From contig NC_134025.1 of the NCBI RefSeq assembly GCF_964204645.1, forward strand, positions 22,536,001 through 22,600,000: a DNA stretch of 64,000 nucleotides, in the 5' to 3' direction. The position numbers and the translations under genes were made by a program. Below are positions 45,112-58,810 of this stretch, piece by piece (the stretch's first letter is position 1; the number at the start of each line of letters is the position of its first letter). Below the pieces are notes generated by a model that did no database searches, was not told where the DNA came from, and saw only the letters and a list, made by a program, of their open reading frames with translations. This DNA comes from Tubulanus polymorphus. Lineage: Eukaryota > Nemertea > Palaeonemertea > Tubulaniformes > Tubulanidae.

Positions 45112-48100
45112 ATGGATCCTTTATTCTTAGCTTACAGTTATTTTAGGCGTCGTAAATTTGAAAGATGTGTCACGATTTGTTCGCATTTACTCGAAAAGAA
45201 CCCTTACGATCAGGTAAACTGCGAAACATGATTCCAATCCAATTATAAATTGATTTTATTCATGCCAAAATGCTATGACAGCACTGACGCTGTTGCACTC
45301 ACGTAGCCTCTACAAAATCCGTATTCTTCTGTTATGGTGTTATCAGGAAGGTATTGTGATCAATAGACATTATCACAAAAAAATGATCCCTACTCTAGTT
45401 CCAGTGGTAGTAGTCTGAATACCAGACGTTTGAGGAACAACCGGCTATTTCGCTAGTATACTACAATTAACTAGCGCCCCACTTATCCAAACCCATAAAA
45501 GTCCTATAATTCTAATCAATTATTTGAATTATCATCACTTCATTTATCAAGCATCAAATATGGATTATTTGATTTCATTTTGTAATCATATAGAGCGCTT
45601 GGAGTCTTAAAACCAGGGCATTGACGGAGCAAGTTTATGTTGATGAGGTGGATGTTGATGAGGAAGGTATGGCAGAGTTAGTGATGGATGACAACGCTAT
45701 AGCGCAGGTTACACGCCCTGGTACATCACTTCGACAACCGGGCACCGGTCAAGGAGCACCTAGTCAAGGAATCAGGTAGGGATAGAGTAAAGCCCAGTTT
45801 CATGAAAAAGTTGAAGGTTTATTTTGTTTAATTGCTGTTGGTGACTTCATATCTTCAATATCTACAACAATTCAAAATCAATAATTTTTAGGCATACAAT
45901 TTTCTTGAAAGAGAACCCAGGACAGTCCATTAAGAATTTTATATCATTGAAGTCTAGATCATAAAGTTTTTTTACTGGAAAATATCTCAGGAAATCGATA
46001 CTTATTATGAGAAGACAATAAGGCCGAAATCTTTTTCCTTTTCAAAGCCTACAACTACTAAATGATCATTAAATTGTGGAACTGCAAATATTTCTGGAAT
46101 AGAATATTCCCTGCATGTAACCAAATGTTTTTCTGTTTCTAGACCTACGACCCAGTCAGGCAGACCGGTTACCGGATTTGCTCGACCAGGGACTCAGGGA
46201 GGACGGCCGGGTACGATGGAACAAGCTATTCGTACTCCGCGTACGGCTTCCACGGCAAGGCCAGTTACCAGCGCATCTGGACGTTATGTTCGACTCGGAA
46301 CTGTAAGCATCTTTATTCATGCTTCTTGTTCACTATCCTAATCAGCAGTTTAAACTTAACTAAAAATGGTGACTGAAGGATTTGGTTATTCTGTTCCAAA
46401 TCTTAAGTTTAGTATAGGCCTACATGTACAGTACGATTGCTTAATTGACAACAAATGGATATGAAAACAGTAGTAAAACTTGTTCTACATCATCCTCATG
46501 TACCATGATATTAAGAATTATATTGTCATAACGTTTTTGATATTTGTTTCATACTACAGGCATCGATGCTGTCAACTCCAGATGGACCGTTTATAAATCT
46601 GTCTCGATTGAATATGCCGAAATATGCCGCCCGTCCAAACCTTGCGAAAACGCTCTTTGAATACATATTTCATCATGAAAACGATGTCCGCAATGTGAGT
46701 AAAGATGTTGACTAAGTATTGTGATTAACCCTTTTAGTGCTGACTAATTAATACCCTATGGAGATAATTTGAAAATTTTGAAAAATTCCATTCTGGTGTG
46801 TTGAATAACGGGCGTACCACTATAGTGCGGAGCAGTGTATCGTTAGTTACTAATATTTCACTATGTTTGACAGGTGCTGCCATCTTTGAATAGAGACAAA
46901 AACTAATTACATTAATACACTGCTTTGCGGTGTACTAGCAAAATCCATCACCGATTCATACACCGCACTGCGGTGTAGACGCACTGAAAAGGTTAAATGA
47001 TAATTTTGTAGCATATTCATGAACTTTGCTTGTACCGTTTTATAGGCTTTAGAATTGGCAGCGTTAAGTACTGAAGCAAGTCAGTTTAAAGACTGGTGGT
47101 GGAAGGTGCAGCTCGGTAAATGTTATTACAGGTAAGCAAAATTGGCAAACGGGTTGTTTTGCTCCAAATTCTTAGTTGGTAATGGAAAATGATCAATGAT
47201 GTGCAACAAAATGTATGAAATGAAGTCCAGAGTTGCCATCCATTCCTGATTTTCAGTATTTCATTACTATTTCGTCCCAAAAAATGCTGATGTGATTTGT
47301 TTGATGTGTACAAAAAATGTGAAAGATGTTACTGAGCGTCATTACTTTGATTACTGATAATTTGAATGTTTCTTTTCTTATCTCAATGAAAACTTTTGAA
47401 AAACTTCAACTTATTACTGGTAGCACTTTGTAGAGGTTGGCAGCCCTAGAAGTCATATTGTACCGACTATTGGTACATGTGTAATATCAGTGTAGTATTG
47501 TTGTGAAGAGCTAGTAATAACTCAAAACATAGATTTGGATGATGTCTAGCTTCAAAGCTATGTATTTATTTTGCAAAACAACAATTTTGCTAGCGCTGAC
47601 TTGATTTACCGTCTTGTATATTGTGTTCAGGTTAGGACTATACCGAGACGCAGAACAACAGTTCAAGTCGGCGTTAAAACAACAAGAAATAGTCGATACG
47701 TATTTGTACCTGAGTAAAGTCTACACGCGTATCGATCAGCCTTTAACGGCGATTGAAGTTTATAAGGAAGGAGCTCAAAAACACGAAGGAGAAACTTCGC
47801 TACTCACTGGTATAGCGCGGTTATACGAGGTGACTAAAAACTGGTCATTTCTGATCCGTATGCTTTGATATTCTGGTTACTGATACGAATACATTTTCGT
47901 TTTATCGCTAGGCATTAAATGATATGACAAATGCAGTTGATTACTACAAAAATGTCCTGAAATTCGACAGCATGCACGTGGAAGCCATTGCCTGTATTGG
48001 AACTCATCATTTCTACACTGATCAGCCTGAAATAGCCCTGAAATTTTATAGGTAAGGTATATTGAAATATGGGATGAGCTGAAGGCTCCAACCTCTCCAA

Positions 48101-49224
48101 CGTTGTGATCGGGTGAGGGTTGTGGAACTTATTTGAATGACTTATAGAAGTCAAATCAAGAGCAGTCAACCTTCAGTAATGCGAATGTAGATGTGAAGAG
48201 GTTGAACCTGGGCCTGAGATATGCTGCCACCACTAAACGTGACAGATGCCGGAACTAAAGCACTTTCCGCATTTTTGCATTAAATGTGTTTTGATTTGTG
48301 TATCTTTTTAGGCGACTGCTACAGATGGGTGTCTACAATACGGAATTGTTCAATAATTTAGGCTTATGTTGTTTTTACGCTCAACAATATGATATGACAC
48401 TTACGTGCTTTGAAAGAGCGCTTTCCCTCGCAACTGATGACAGTGTTATTGCTGATGTCTGGTACAATATAGGCCAAGTTGCTCTTGTAAGCATTTCCTC
48501 TTTTAGATACGTAGTTACATCACTCAGTATAGATAACGCGTATTGTACCAAATGCAAATGTCAAATGGGTACCTTGCCTGATAAGTTCATTTACAAAGAG
48601 TACTAGGGTGATCTATCTATTCGAAATTGAACTTATCTCAAGCAGCGGAGTTTATCATTAAAAAATATTTGAAAATTCTGCTTGTCCTTCTCAAGCTCCT
48701 GCTGTGGCCAGTTTTTGAATGGAAACGGTATTTAAAAGAAAAATGTTTTATTCATCTTCTAGGGTATTGGAGATTTGAATTTATCATATCAAGCATTTCG
48801 TATGGCTTTATCCGCGAACAATGACCACGCCGAAGCTTACAATAATCTCGGCGTTTTAGAAATGAAGAAAGGAAAGCTTGAACAGGTGCGCGCCAGTATT
48901 TCAGCAGCAGTTATCAAAATGCGTGGAATAATATAATGCGCCTAATTCTAAAACTTATGGGCGATAATTTTAGAACAGAATTAAAACTTAAATGTGTAAG
49001 GCAAATTACGATAGCGTTTTGCAATTCGATATGTCTTTGATATTTTAGATTAACTAAGGGTGTGTAAGGTTTGATAGATACTTGAATTAGAAAGTCTTGT
49101 CTTTTCCGTTAAATTCTTAACCGTTCTTACTGTTTTTTAGGCCCGTGCATTTTTCCAAGCAGCGTTCACTTTAGCGCCGATGATGTTCGAACCTCATTAT
49201 AATTTTGCCGCACTTTCAGATAAG
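45112..49224 (+). CDS. TTC8: tetratricopeptide repeat protein 8 (BBS8), last exon missing
   Basis: TTC8/BBS8 is a TPR subunit of the BBSome, which carries membrane proteins into and out of cilia. Ten exons (45112-45213, 45594-45775, 46143-46302, 46560-46694, 47046-47131, 47631-47829, 47912-48051, 48312-48486, 48763-48885, 49141-49224) give 462 in-phase residues. Signatures: start MDPLFLAYSYFRRRKFERC, the linker with RPGT/GRPxT motifs and TMEQAIRTPRTA, DGPFINLSRLN, YIFHHENDV, FKDWWWKVQLGKCYYR, then TPRs such as QQFKSALKQQEIVDTYLYLS, TGIARLYE, FNNLGLCCFYAQQYDMTLTC and AEAYNNLGVLEMKKGKLEQ. The last found exon ends FAALSDK before GTAAGC. Human TTC8 continues about 38 residues after this point; that exon was not located up to 64 kb. 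Confidence 0.95.
46727..46996. mobile_element. MITE in TTC8 intron, TAACCCTTTTAGTGC ends
   Basis: The left end TAACCCTTTTAGTGCTGAC and the right end ACGCACTGAAAAGGTTA are imperfect inverses. The interior contains inverted phrases CACTATAGTGCGGAGCAGTG and CACCGCACTGCGGTG. Located between TTC8 exons 4 and 5. Confidence 0.7.
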
Positions 49225-49229
49225 GTAAG

Positions 49230-51080
49230 CTACATTCGCGGAAATAAATGGATGTCTAGGAATGATGAAGTATTTTCATCCGGTTTTCAGGGGTAAACAA
49301 CTACCGGTAGTTTTAGTCTTGTCTGAAACAATTAGCGGGCTAGGGCTTTCTTCATTTATCTTGCTAGATTCGTGAATTCTTTGGTGGAAAAAAGTGAAAA
49401 TGTTGATGATAGGAATTAGTACATTCAAAGCCAATCTCAGATACTGAATTCAAATTACTGTAGTCAAACACTTTCAAGATCCAGATAGGAATTTTAATCT
49501 AAATCGATAAAAGGGACCCACAGATATGGTAGGTCTTCAGAAGAATTTTGAATTAATCGGCCAGAATGATTTTATAGAACTATGAACAGATGATTAGGTG
49601 CCGCTTTGTTTTACCTAATGAAATAAATACCACAGTTATTTTATCCGATATCGTCAGTAATATCAGATTGTGATGTTGACTAGTTGTGATAAGTTTATCT
49701 GCGAAAAATTGTTGTTACTGAGAAAAAGATCTTCCTCAGAACTGGTGTAAGCGGAGTTTTTTTATTGTTGGCAAAGCACTGTGTTACTTGCTCTAACAAA
49801 ACAGGTTTTCTAGGAGTACAGCTTGCATATACTCCCCTCGGTTTATTTGTGATACATGTATATATCAGGAAGTGTAGTTAAAAAACATAAACATCAGACT
49901 CTGCTAAGTACACATTTTTCTGGAAATTATGCTTGCTATGTTAGCATTACCATAACGCTGTGATCCGTCGTTCCACTTGACTTTCGTAAAAGGTCAAGAT
50001 TTTGATGGAATTCCTGCAAATTCATCGGATGGATCATCCACAGCAAAAATAATGCAGAAATCATATTCAGTGTTTGGAATACACTAAAGTGTTGGTCATA
50101 TTTGCACTTCCTGAACCTCAAGCAAGAATGATAAGCAAGGAGTGGATTTTATAATCTTCTCTGTAACTACCGTATTGGGAATTCCCAAAGATATCTCAAT
50201 TGCGAAATTATTACGAAGTGTCTGAATTCTCTTCAACTACTAAGACTAGTTTGGTCTGCGTTGAAGTTTTATAGTCTGAAAGCTTGTCATTGGCTTCTTT
50301 TTAAGTCATTATTCACTGAAGTCATATTGCATCCAATGCGACTTTTAGATCTCTCTATCTTACAATTGTCCAGATCAAATGTGCTTGTTGGTCTTCAGTT
50401 GATAATCAATTCTATTTTCAGCGATTAAGGCGCTAGTCAAGACCAGTTCAGTCTGTCGCAAGGCTCAAATTTTTAACTGAACTGAATAACAGGGCACAGA
50501 TGAACCTGTCCTATCGTTATGAAAGTTAAAACTAGTCTTTGCCCGTTTCTGAACTGACTAGTTTACGCTGGTATAAAACGAACTAGCCCCATATGAAATC
50601 TCATCATTTCATAGACACAGCTATATGACTGGAACCCCTATTCATTTTCTACACGCCGCTTTAGTCGATTACGATCATCTGAATCAATTTGTTAAGCCGA
50701 GTGAGACGGAATATTCGCGTGTCAACTGCCATTACTCCTCGTTTGCGTGCGGCGTGTTTCACATGGATTTTCCTGTAGACCTATGTTTTTTTTTTCACTC
50801 CGCCAATATAGCGACTTATGAACGCGCGCTGCGAGAGCGGATTGTTCTGCGTTTAGTTTAGATTAATTGCGATCAATTTAGAGTCGATGTCTTAGTGCGT
50901 CTGCGGCGGCGGTTACGCCGTGATTTAATGGACTCTAATAAAGCCTCATGAATAACACGAGCTCGGTTCGGTGTAAATGCCTGTATTTAATCGCCTGGCA
51001 CTATCGAAAACAGCGTCTAAAAGCTGGATGAATTTTTCAAGCCATCGGTTGGCCTAACTGAATAGATCTTTACTCAGTAT
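49230..51080. other. TTC8 downstream/intron, no exon found
   Basis: AT-rich until about 50600, where CpG content rises (50640-51000: CGTTTGCGTGCGGCGTG, CTGCGGCGGCGGTTACGCC). The open frame at 50625-50861 has no splice context or domain. The CpG-rich part may be regulatory. Confidence 0.35.
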
Positions 51081-51082
51081 AA

Positions 51083-51343
51083 AGCCGCGATAACGCGAGT
51101 GTTTTGGACCGGGCCAAATTTCCGCCCGTGCCAAAATTGTCGGACCAGGCCTGTGCCAAATTTTATTGTGTATGAATTGCATCTGGTTCTAAAAATGTCT
51201 CACTTCACCTTGTTTAAGCATTGTTTAGTATCGAATGAGTGGTTTGTGTGTGAATGCGCTCACTAATTAAGCCCGGGCCAAATTTGGCCAGTGCCTGATC
51301 GATGTCAATTTGGCGCAAGAGATATCATCTCCATGTGAGGCTG
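51083..51343. mobile_element. MITE family A, copy 3
   Basis: Begins AGCCGCGATAACGCGAGTG, has GGGCCAAATTTCCGCCCGTG and the core TTTAGTATCGAATGAGTGG, and ends CCATGTGAGGCTGAG. Same orientation as copy 1, more decayed at the right end. Confidence 0.65.
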
Positions 51344-51677
51344 AGGGAATTTTTCTCAGTATTTCAAGGCTTAGAAATATCCGTACTTGACCCGATTTTT
51401 GGGTTAAAGAAGTTGGTAATCTTATTAATCCAAACCCATTTCGGTCTACTGGGACAGGGAAGTATAGGATAAAACGTTATAGCAATATAATACGTCTATG
51501 TATTTTTGGAAATAGGAAGTAATTAACTTTGTGAAAACATCAACGACATAGTTTTCGTATCGAATATATGTCCGTATCGTGAATGCATATCTTTATTTCA
51601 TTTATTCTTAAATTCCCTATCTTTTCTAAAATAGTCGACTCATATTGATTTTTCTCTCAAGTATATCTTACAAGATA

Positions 51678-51782
<105 letters not shown>

Positions 51783-52148
51783 ATATGTAAGTATTATCAT
51801 CATCATTATCATCATTGTGAATGAGTTGTTGTAGAACCTGCGCAACTTACATGCAGTGACTAATGTAGATCGATATGGAATATCGACGATCAAAAATGAT
51901 CGTTCAAAATGTCCGATCGCTGAAACATATATCCGGATGTATGTCAAGATGATCAATCCTGTCAGATTATGGTGGATTTTCGGCCGCAGTGCAATTTTGG
52001 TTAAGATTACTTGTTGGGCACCACTAGTTTATTGGTTGAGGTTGAGTTTACTGCATGATTTCAATTATAAGTAAAACATCATTCCAGGATTCTTTGAAAA
52101 TTTGGAACACCCGGGATATGCCTTTTGATTTAGGAAGAGTTATCATTT

Positions 52149-52561
52149 CAGGGTCCCTACAACTCCTTGAATCCTTGAAAACTCCTTGATTTTTGAAAAT
52201 ATTTTTCAAGGTCCTTGAAAATCCTTTAATTTTGAGAAATATCCATAAACTCCTTGAAACTCCTTAAATTCTGGGAAAGTCCTATTAAAAATTTTCAAAA
52301 GGTCCTTTTCAGAAGACATGGTATTCTATTATTCTTCACTTTGTGACTTGTGAATGAAAGTTGTTTCACTTTGAGATTTAGACATGTAAAACCAAAACGG
52401 CACACACAACGACTGATCAAAATTTGAGAAAAACGGGGATTTTGTTTTTGAATTTTCGACTTTTTTTCCTTATATATGACCGCGAAAACCTCCTTGAATT
52501 TTGAAAATTACTCCTTAAAAAGTCCTTGAATTCTGGATACCAGGAATTGTAGGAACCTTGC
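52149..52561. mobile_element. MITE-like element with CAGGGTCCCTACAACTCCT ends
   Basis: CAGGGTCCCTACAACTCCT at the left is mirrored by AGGAATTGTAGGAACCTTG at the right with three mismatches. The interior is made of 'CTCCTTGAAT/CCTTGAAAA' variants. No coding capacity. Confidence 0.7.
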
Positions 52562-52569
52562 ATTTGAAT

Positions 52570-54600
52570 CAAATTTCCCCCTCTTTATTTACTCTTTTTC
52601 TGCTTCAAACCAGTTGTTTTCCTCTCATTAAATTTTGTGACCATTGGCCAAATTTCAATCCTTAGAGCTCTCATGATCTCCAGAGAGACTTCAAAACGTT
52701 GTATCCTCTGTTTTCAATTTTTTTAAATTTTTAGATTCGTACGTTTATCAATTAATCCACTCTCCACGTTTGAGTGTGGCTATTCTACTATTTAGAACAG
52801 CTCTCATTTTGAAGAACAGTACTCATTCTTGTATTTTTCCGTGGAAGCAGTTCATTATAAGAATTTACACTTTCCCCCGAAGCGATATATGCCATTCGGC
52901 TACCTACTTCAGAGATAAAAATTCTCTTCCAAGTTTAAGAGCATCGAAGATTTAGATTCGCGGCCGGTTTAAACATCGTATATTATCCGAGCTCTGTACA
53001 CACGCGCACACCGGATCGGCTTGTAAATCAGTATCTGAATATCGTATCAACAAGATACACGTTACGATGTTCCATGTAATGTCTCTTGGCAGATCTTAAA
53101 CTCACGTAGAAAACTAACTACAACAAACATCGAACCGGTAAAAACCAGACGGATTGCTCTCTTTATCATCCGAGATAGGATGGGCTCGATGTGGAAAAGC
53201 CGTCAATTGATGCGCGGTGGATGTAAGATTCTTGCTTTATAAGCGCTGATGGCTAGTGCTGGCTTTCATCGCCCGTGAAATAGCGTTTCCATAATGTATA
53301 TTTTTTTCGATATCTCTAGACAGATCTGAAGTACGACGATTTTGGCTTCGTTTAACTATTTTCAACCTTGCGTAAAGTTAAGACCAGTCCATATCTGCCT
53401 GTGGGCTGCTGAACATAAATTTTGAATGAAGTATAGATGAATCATAATTGGGGATAGAACTATAATTTCGATTCTACAGTTTTTGAAAGTGATATGGATG
53501 AAACTCCTGGGCCGAAATGCCCATTTTCTTTTCGGATCCGATCCAGTGTCTGAAATTCACTTCTTTTTTTTAGAGTTATAAAGATGTTTATTCCGAATAT
53601 TAATATACATTATAATATAAGTTCCAGTGCCAAGGTACAAGTACATTATAGACAAAAGGGTTAAGTTAAACATTTACAAGTTACAAATTCGGCGTAAACC
53701 AGACATAAATTTAGAAATGTTACACGATGGTTTATATGAAATGGCTAAAAGAGCAGGTACTGTACAAGTGTAGGTGTCTAATGTTGGAATTGTTGGTAGT
53801 TGAAATTGAAATTCACTCACAAAACTAATGACAACACCAGACATATGATGATTCAATGTACATATATTTAAAGTACTGTGGCTGGGACTGACTGTGGTTA
53901 GTAACACGTATATTCATATAGGTGAAGTTTAGACTGTTTTTACGCTGAATGGTTCATTTTGAGTCAGTATTCCATACACGCACTGTACAATAGCTTCACA
54001 ATAATTGGGCAACAAAAATTGCGATCAAATTATCAGAGAGGGTCCTTGATTTCGAGGCTTATTTGTTGTCTAGTCACTTGCAAAAAACGAGGCGGATTTT
54101 CGAGCTTGGTTTTCCGGACAAAATAGATTTTAACGATCGCTTACTGTGCTGAGATTGACATGAGGTATCCATCAGCTCTTAATGACGCTAATAAGCAGGT
54201 AAATAGATACAGTCATTGTAGATTAGTAAATTGCAATAACGGCCATTATGATACGCTATGCGCTAGTGCCGGCGGTACGTTTAATGATATTAAGGAATGG
54301 CGGGGCGGATCAGCCAAAAATAGTTTTCTGGATGCTGGGAAAAAAATTGACTTACATAACAACGTAGAAGAGGCTCCTCATGGGTTTCAACACTATCAAT
54401 TGAAATACATCTACGTACTACATCAGATATTTACTGACGATTTCAAAATTTTAACTTCTAACTTTACTTGTTTAGATTCTCTCCAGATTTCAAACTTTTA
54501 ACTTTTGTCTTTGCTTGTTTAGTTTTTCTCCGGATTTCAAACTTTTAACTTTTAACTTTGCACATTTGGATATATTTGCTTTTCATTCTCTCCAATATCT
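52570..54600. other. intergenic, no gene seen; short local repeats
   Basis: No splice-bounded coding sequence. At 54455-54565 a unit of about 55 bp (TTTCAAACTTTTAACTTTT and TTGTTTAGxTTxTCTCC) is repeated two to three times; it overlaps the end of the open frame at 54160-54501, which has no recognisable domain. Confidence 0.45.
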
Positions 54601-54610
54601 AATTCTTTAG

Positions 54611-55200
54611 TCGACATCGCGAACTGTTGATCTCATAAAGTCATAACTAGCCTCTAATAGTCGAAGGAAAAGATCTCTTGATATTATTATAATGTAATGA
54701 TCTGATGACATTTTACCCCATGTTCTTTATTTAATGATAGTAATAATATGTGTCTTATCTAGCGATAGATCTAGCAAAGCTGCTCAGAGCGCTTTACATT
54801 TTTCGGTATTATTACCCCAGCCATTTTATACTCTAACATGTATCGGTCATCTCTCCCTGGGGAAAAGTAACGCCGAGTGGCTAACAGGCGCTCAGGAGTC
54901 CTCTATCAGGCAAGGTACCCATTTACTTCTGGGTGGAGAGAGGCAATGAGGATAAGGACACACCGTAGTGTACGGCGTTCGAACCAACGACCTGGTTTCC
55001 CAGAGTCGAACGCTTTAACCACTCGGCCACACTGCTTCACACTCCATGTTTTTTCCAACATCTACAATTCTTAGTCAACATGGGGCGGACCGATGATCTC
55101 GAGTCATTACAAGCCTTGAATAGTCGAGGGGAAAAGACCTTGTTACGATATATTATCACGTTCAATGTCATAATGACCTGATGATATTTTACCCATGTCT
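54611..55200. repeat. about 120-bp diverged direct repeats flanking a SINE
   Basis: 54611-54725 and about 55073-55200 share GTCGA/AACAT, ATGATCTCGAGTCATTA-like, TAGTCGAxGGxAAAGA and TGACCTGATGATATTTTACCC-like phrases in the same order. The tRNA-derived SINE at 54730-55036 lies between them. Confidence 0.6.
54730..55036 (-). mobile_element. tRNA-derived SINE
   Basis: On the minus strand the head reads TGGCCGAGTGGTTAAAGCG (A box, tRNA-Ser/Leu type) and, further on, GGTTCGAAC (B box, plus-strand 54977-54985), about 75 bp together. A tRNA-unrelated body with AAAGCGCTCTGAGCAGCTTT follows, then a tail of ATTATTACTATCATTAAAT-type repeats. This is the usual layout of an animal SINE. The extra tRNA folding is imperfect, so it is not a functional tRNA gene. 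Confidence 0.8.
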
Positions 55201-55228
55201 GCTCCGGTCTGCTCGGGATCATGAATTG

Positions 55229-55258
55229 ATAATGATGATGATGATGATGATGATGATG
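55229..55258. repeat. (GAT)n microsatellite
   Basis: Nine to ten ATG/GAT units in a row. Confidence 0.85.
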
Positions 55259-55269
55259 GTATTATAGCT

Positions 55270-57230
55270 AACAGTGTGATATTCATCCGAAAAGTCAATA
55301 CAGACATGATATGATTTACATTTCGATCCGGCTTTCTTCTCGAAGATGCTGTATCTCGCTGATCTGTCAGTTGCGAGTTGGATATCAGTTCAGCAATATC
55401 GATTTAGTGGTGGATATTTATATGATAAGTTAAACGAAATGTGAAACTGCTTTGACTGTAGATTTTAAGAATACTGACTGTAGAATCTAACGAGCGACGA
55501 AGCTGTTTGCCTTATACGATGCTTGAGTCTTGGTCTAGGTAAAGTTGCAGTCCCGCCAATACCATCACTTTCAAATATGTGCAAGTGCGGATTGATAGCA
55601 AATGCTACATAAACGAATATCTTCAGAGGGAAAAATTATGAATAAATATATAAAGGAGAATGTACCGAATTAACACTAAACTAAATATGACTAATTTCGG
55701 TTGTGTCTCACAATTTTGCCCTTATGTTGTGGAATTTATCTGCACTATTTTCAGAAATTTTGTTGTAATTAGATACAGGCAAATATTATAAGTATTGATT
55801 CCGGTTTCGTTTGTTATTAACATCAATAACTGCAACATTTCACGCATGTTTCAATATGATGGTTGTAGTAACACGATTTCCTGCTTGCGAATGACCATGG
55901 AATATTTATCATTTCCATTCAGGACATTATAGTCGGTAGTATACATCCCGTTCATCGATGAGTAAGGTTCCGGTATGTTCGGTAAACGCCGCGCCGTCGT
56001 GGGCAGTATCTTTTAATCGGAATTAAAATTTCCTACCGAGAATAGATCGATTTGAATTAGTGTAAAAAGAAATGAAATCGAACATCGATTATTGTGGCGT
56101 GGTTTTTGCTCAAGGTGAAATGTGCTGTTAAGAAAATGAAAAAGATATGGGACGTTTTTATCACCACTCTTCCTTACATTCCGGTAAAACATTGCCTTCG
56201 ATTTGATTTGTATATAAGAAATTGAATGGAAATCAGATAGAGCCAATTTGAGTAAATGATGAATATTCTGAATATTATTTCTTTGGCTTCAGTGAGACCC
56301 TAATTCTTGTACCGTCTGTCAGTGTATCTGTGTGTCTACCTTTCAGCTACTTAGCTTTGTTAATAGTCGGTCAATCTTGATGAAACTTGGGTAAAATGAT
56401 AGTATGGGGTTCAAGTTGTGCAGTGCAAAGAATTTGCCCAGTGCGCCACCTAGCGGCAGAACTAGGCACTAAAAACTCATGTTTTTCAGCGACCTTGAAG
56501 ATAACCTTGAAGATGACCTCATTATTGAGTGGGGCCGAAATTCAAGAGGTCATCTTCACAAAATTTAGCTATTGGCCCTAGAAACAACATATCCAAATTA
56601 ATTGCAATGTGAACTACCGATAATTTTGTAGTTCAAGCCTGAGCCTGAGAGCCGTTGTTGCCTATATACGCCAATTTGTTTTATTCGATTGGAGTCGGGT
56701 GTATGGCAATTTTGTGGAGATTAAATCCTTAATCGCGACGATCTCCGTCCGGTTCACCGAGACAGGTATGGCATCGGTTGAAATTAAATCACAATCCGTC
56801 GTCGCTACGGTTGATTACGGCGATTATTCCCACGCAATAATCTAAACCGGTACATCGCGATTTAACGCTACAGTGAACAAAATTTCCAGTTGTCGTTCGC
56901 TGACTAATGTGACATAAGCTATTCCCGATCGAATGACTGCTTTATCCGGATGCGTGCGAACGCAGAGACTCGCTGAGGACAAATGTTCCACGTCGTGAAC
57001 TGGATGGCTTTGATGACATTTTTCAGTTGCGCTCTCTGAAATACGAGCTCAGCGCCGGATCAAATTTAACTGGCCCTGACTTCCTGACTTGGCTGGGAAT
57101 CAAATCTGATAGCATCAGGACTCTGCCGCTCGGTGGCAAAGTTGTTTAGCTGTCAGCGTCGACTCTGTCACTGGTCTCCTATTTATGTATCGGGTTCAAA
57201 TCTGTCAACCATACCTTTATGATCTCTCCC
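55270..57230. other. intergenic, no gene seen
   Basis: No coding exon supported. A repeat-like segment at about 56280-56600 contains CGTCTGTCAGTGTATCTGTG, GATGAAACTTGG and CGCCACCTAGCGGCAGAACT, phrases common in decayed dispersed repeats and partly shared with BTB intron 2. Confidence 0.4.
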
Positions 57231-57241
57231 CATGCATCATC

Positions 57242-57565
57242 CCCAGCAGGAATTTGAACCTGATGGTATCGCTAGACCGGACATGGCACAAAAACCCTGC
57301 CACACTAGACCGGGTGCGCAGGTACATGTGCAGGTTTGCTGGGAAAAAACCTGCGGCACCAATCAGATTGCTCGTTGTATAATTGCTGAGGCTAATTTCA
57401 CAGATTAGACTATAAATGGGAAAACCCAGGCTAAAATAATAAAACGGATCATCTGATTGGCTAATAATGACATCATCTAATTGCACACTCGGGTTGGTAT
57501 GGCAGGGTTTCGTACCATGGCGAGTGTTGATGCTATCAGGTTGGAATCCCTGCCGGGGTAGGATG
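57242..57565. mobile_element. foldback element with tRNA-like arms, copy I
   Basis: The left arm (57242-57322) and right arm (57484-57561) are imperfect inverses of about 80 bp. The right arm reads TATGGCAGGGTTTCGTACCA, then GGTTGGAATCCCTGCC. The spacer holds AATCAGATTGCTCGTTGTAT and CTGATTGGCTAATAATGACATC, which are themselves weakly inverted. Confidence 0.75.
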
Positions 57566-57569
57566 TCCC

Positions 57570-58805
57570 CATGAAGATCAAATACCCAGCACTTAATAAT
57601 ACCCTCGATGGCATGTGAGTGTATTGAGGGTTCATGTCACTTATCATTTACTGTAGATGAAAATATTTGCTCGAAAATGACAGTTTTTATAGTCGCAGTG
57701 ATTTATTTCATTTTACCACCTAAAACTTATCGGTTTAATGAAATCATTTTGTTCAGGGTTATGAATAATGGATCATCTGATTCTTGTCAGCGAATGAACG
57801 GTTGTCTCCACGCGCAGCGGGCAGGTGTGATAAATCCTTGTTTTAATCGCGCCATAAATCATAATCGTATTAAATGATTAGTCAGCCAGCGGCGTGGGTG
57901 GGTGCGTGCGTGAGTACATGGCGCTGTGATAATGATAACAGCATACTGGATATTCTCATCAATTTTCAATGATACTGATTTAAAGTACGTGGAATGAAAT
58001 AGGAATAGACGTTTAAGTGATCCTCAAAGGCTAGTGAAATAGAAAATTCAGGGAGTGCTTCCTGTTTCTATCCAGGGGGCATTAACCTTATCGCCCAATA
58101 TGGTCTAGAAGTCTTATTGACACCAATAGCCTCTGGGAGCCCTCTTAACCCTCTAAAATTTCAATTTTTAGCCTCTCACTTCGGCTAGGATACGGAGAGT
58201 GACCAATTTTAAGTTCCCATCAATTATTCTAGCCTAAAGCTAGTTTACAATCATTCCTAAAGCTAGTCAGCATGTGAGACTGAAAGTGACTTTGTTGTGT
58301 TGGCCAATTTTTGATTTTCAGAAGTCAGAACGGTGTTCCATTATGTTGTGATGGTCGCATAAATTGTGTAGGTAGCGCAGAATCGTTCTTGAGTACAGAG
58401 ACGAAAAAATCGGGTTGATGTAGTAGTCGAGTATCGAACAAAGTGATTTCCAGCTAGCTAGCTGCAATTTAAGTCAATCAATGATTTCTATCCTACTCAA
58501 TCACGCGATATCTGAGATTGGTTTGTTTCGCTTGTGATATGCAATAAAGATGAAAAACCTTTCCGTGCTTGCTACTCACGAGTCGCGTTGCAGTATTATA
58601 TGGCGTTCGTGCATTTAATTGATTCATAAAATCATGAAGATTCTTGCATTATTAGTATAGAGCTTTAGTGGCCGCTTTCTATATTTTATTACTATCAGTA
58701 GTCTTTCTATATTCCGCATATTATCGGATTTATTATTTTTCCATTCTGATGCGTCTCTGATCTTACTCTCTTGATGTAAGGTTTCATCTGTGGTCGGACA
58801 TTTTC
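57570..58805. other. intergenic, no gene seen
   Basis: AT-rich DNA between the two foldback elements. A 57608-57877 open frame has no splice context or recognisable domain. Confidence 0.4.
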
Positions 58806-58810
58806 ACTAT

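Noticed and set aside
50422-50490. Short frame after ATTTTCAG as the missing TTC8 exon
   Set aside because: In the required phase it hits a stop after four codons.
50625-50861. Candidate TTC8 terminal exon region
   Set aside because: No acceptor joins it in frame to the exon ending at 49224 and the peptide does not resemble the BBS8 C-terminus.
54160-54501. 113-codon plus-strand frame
   Set aside because: It runs into a local 55-bp repeat and shows no conserved motif.
54958-55036. Functional tRNA-Ser or tRNA-Leu gene
   Set aside because: A and B boxes are present but the acceptor stem does not pair properly and a SINE body and tail follow, so it is annotated as a SINE.
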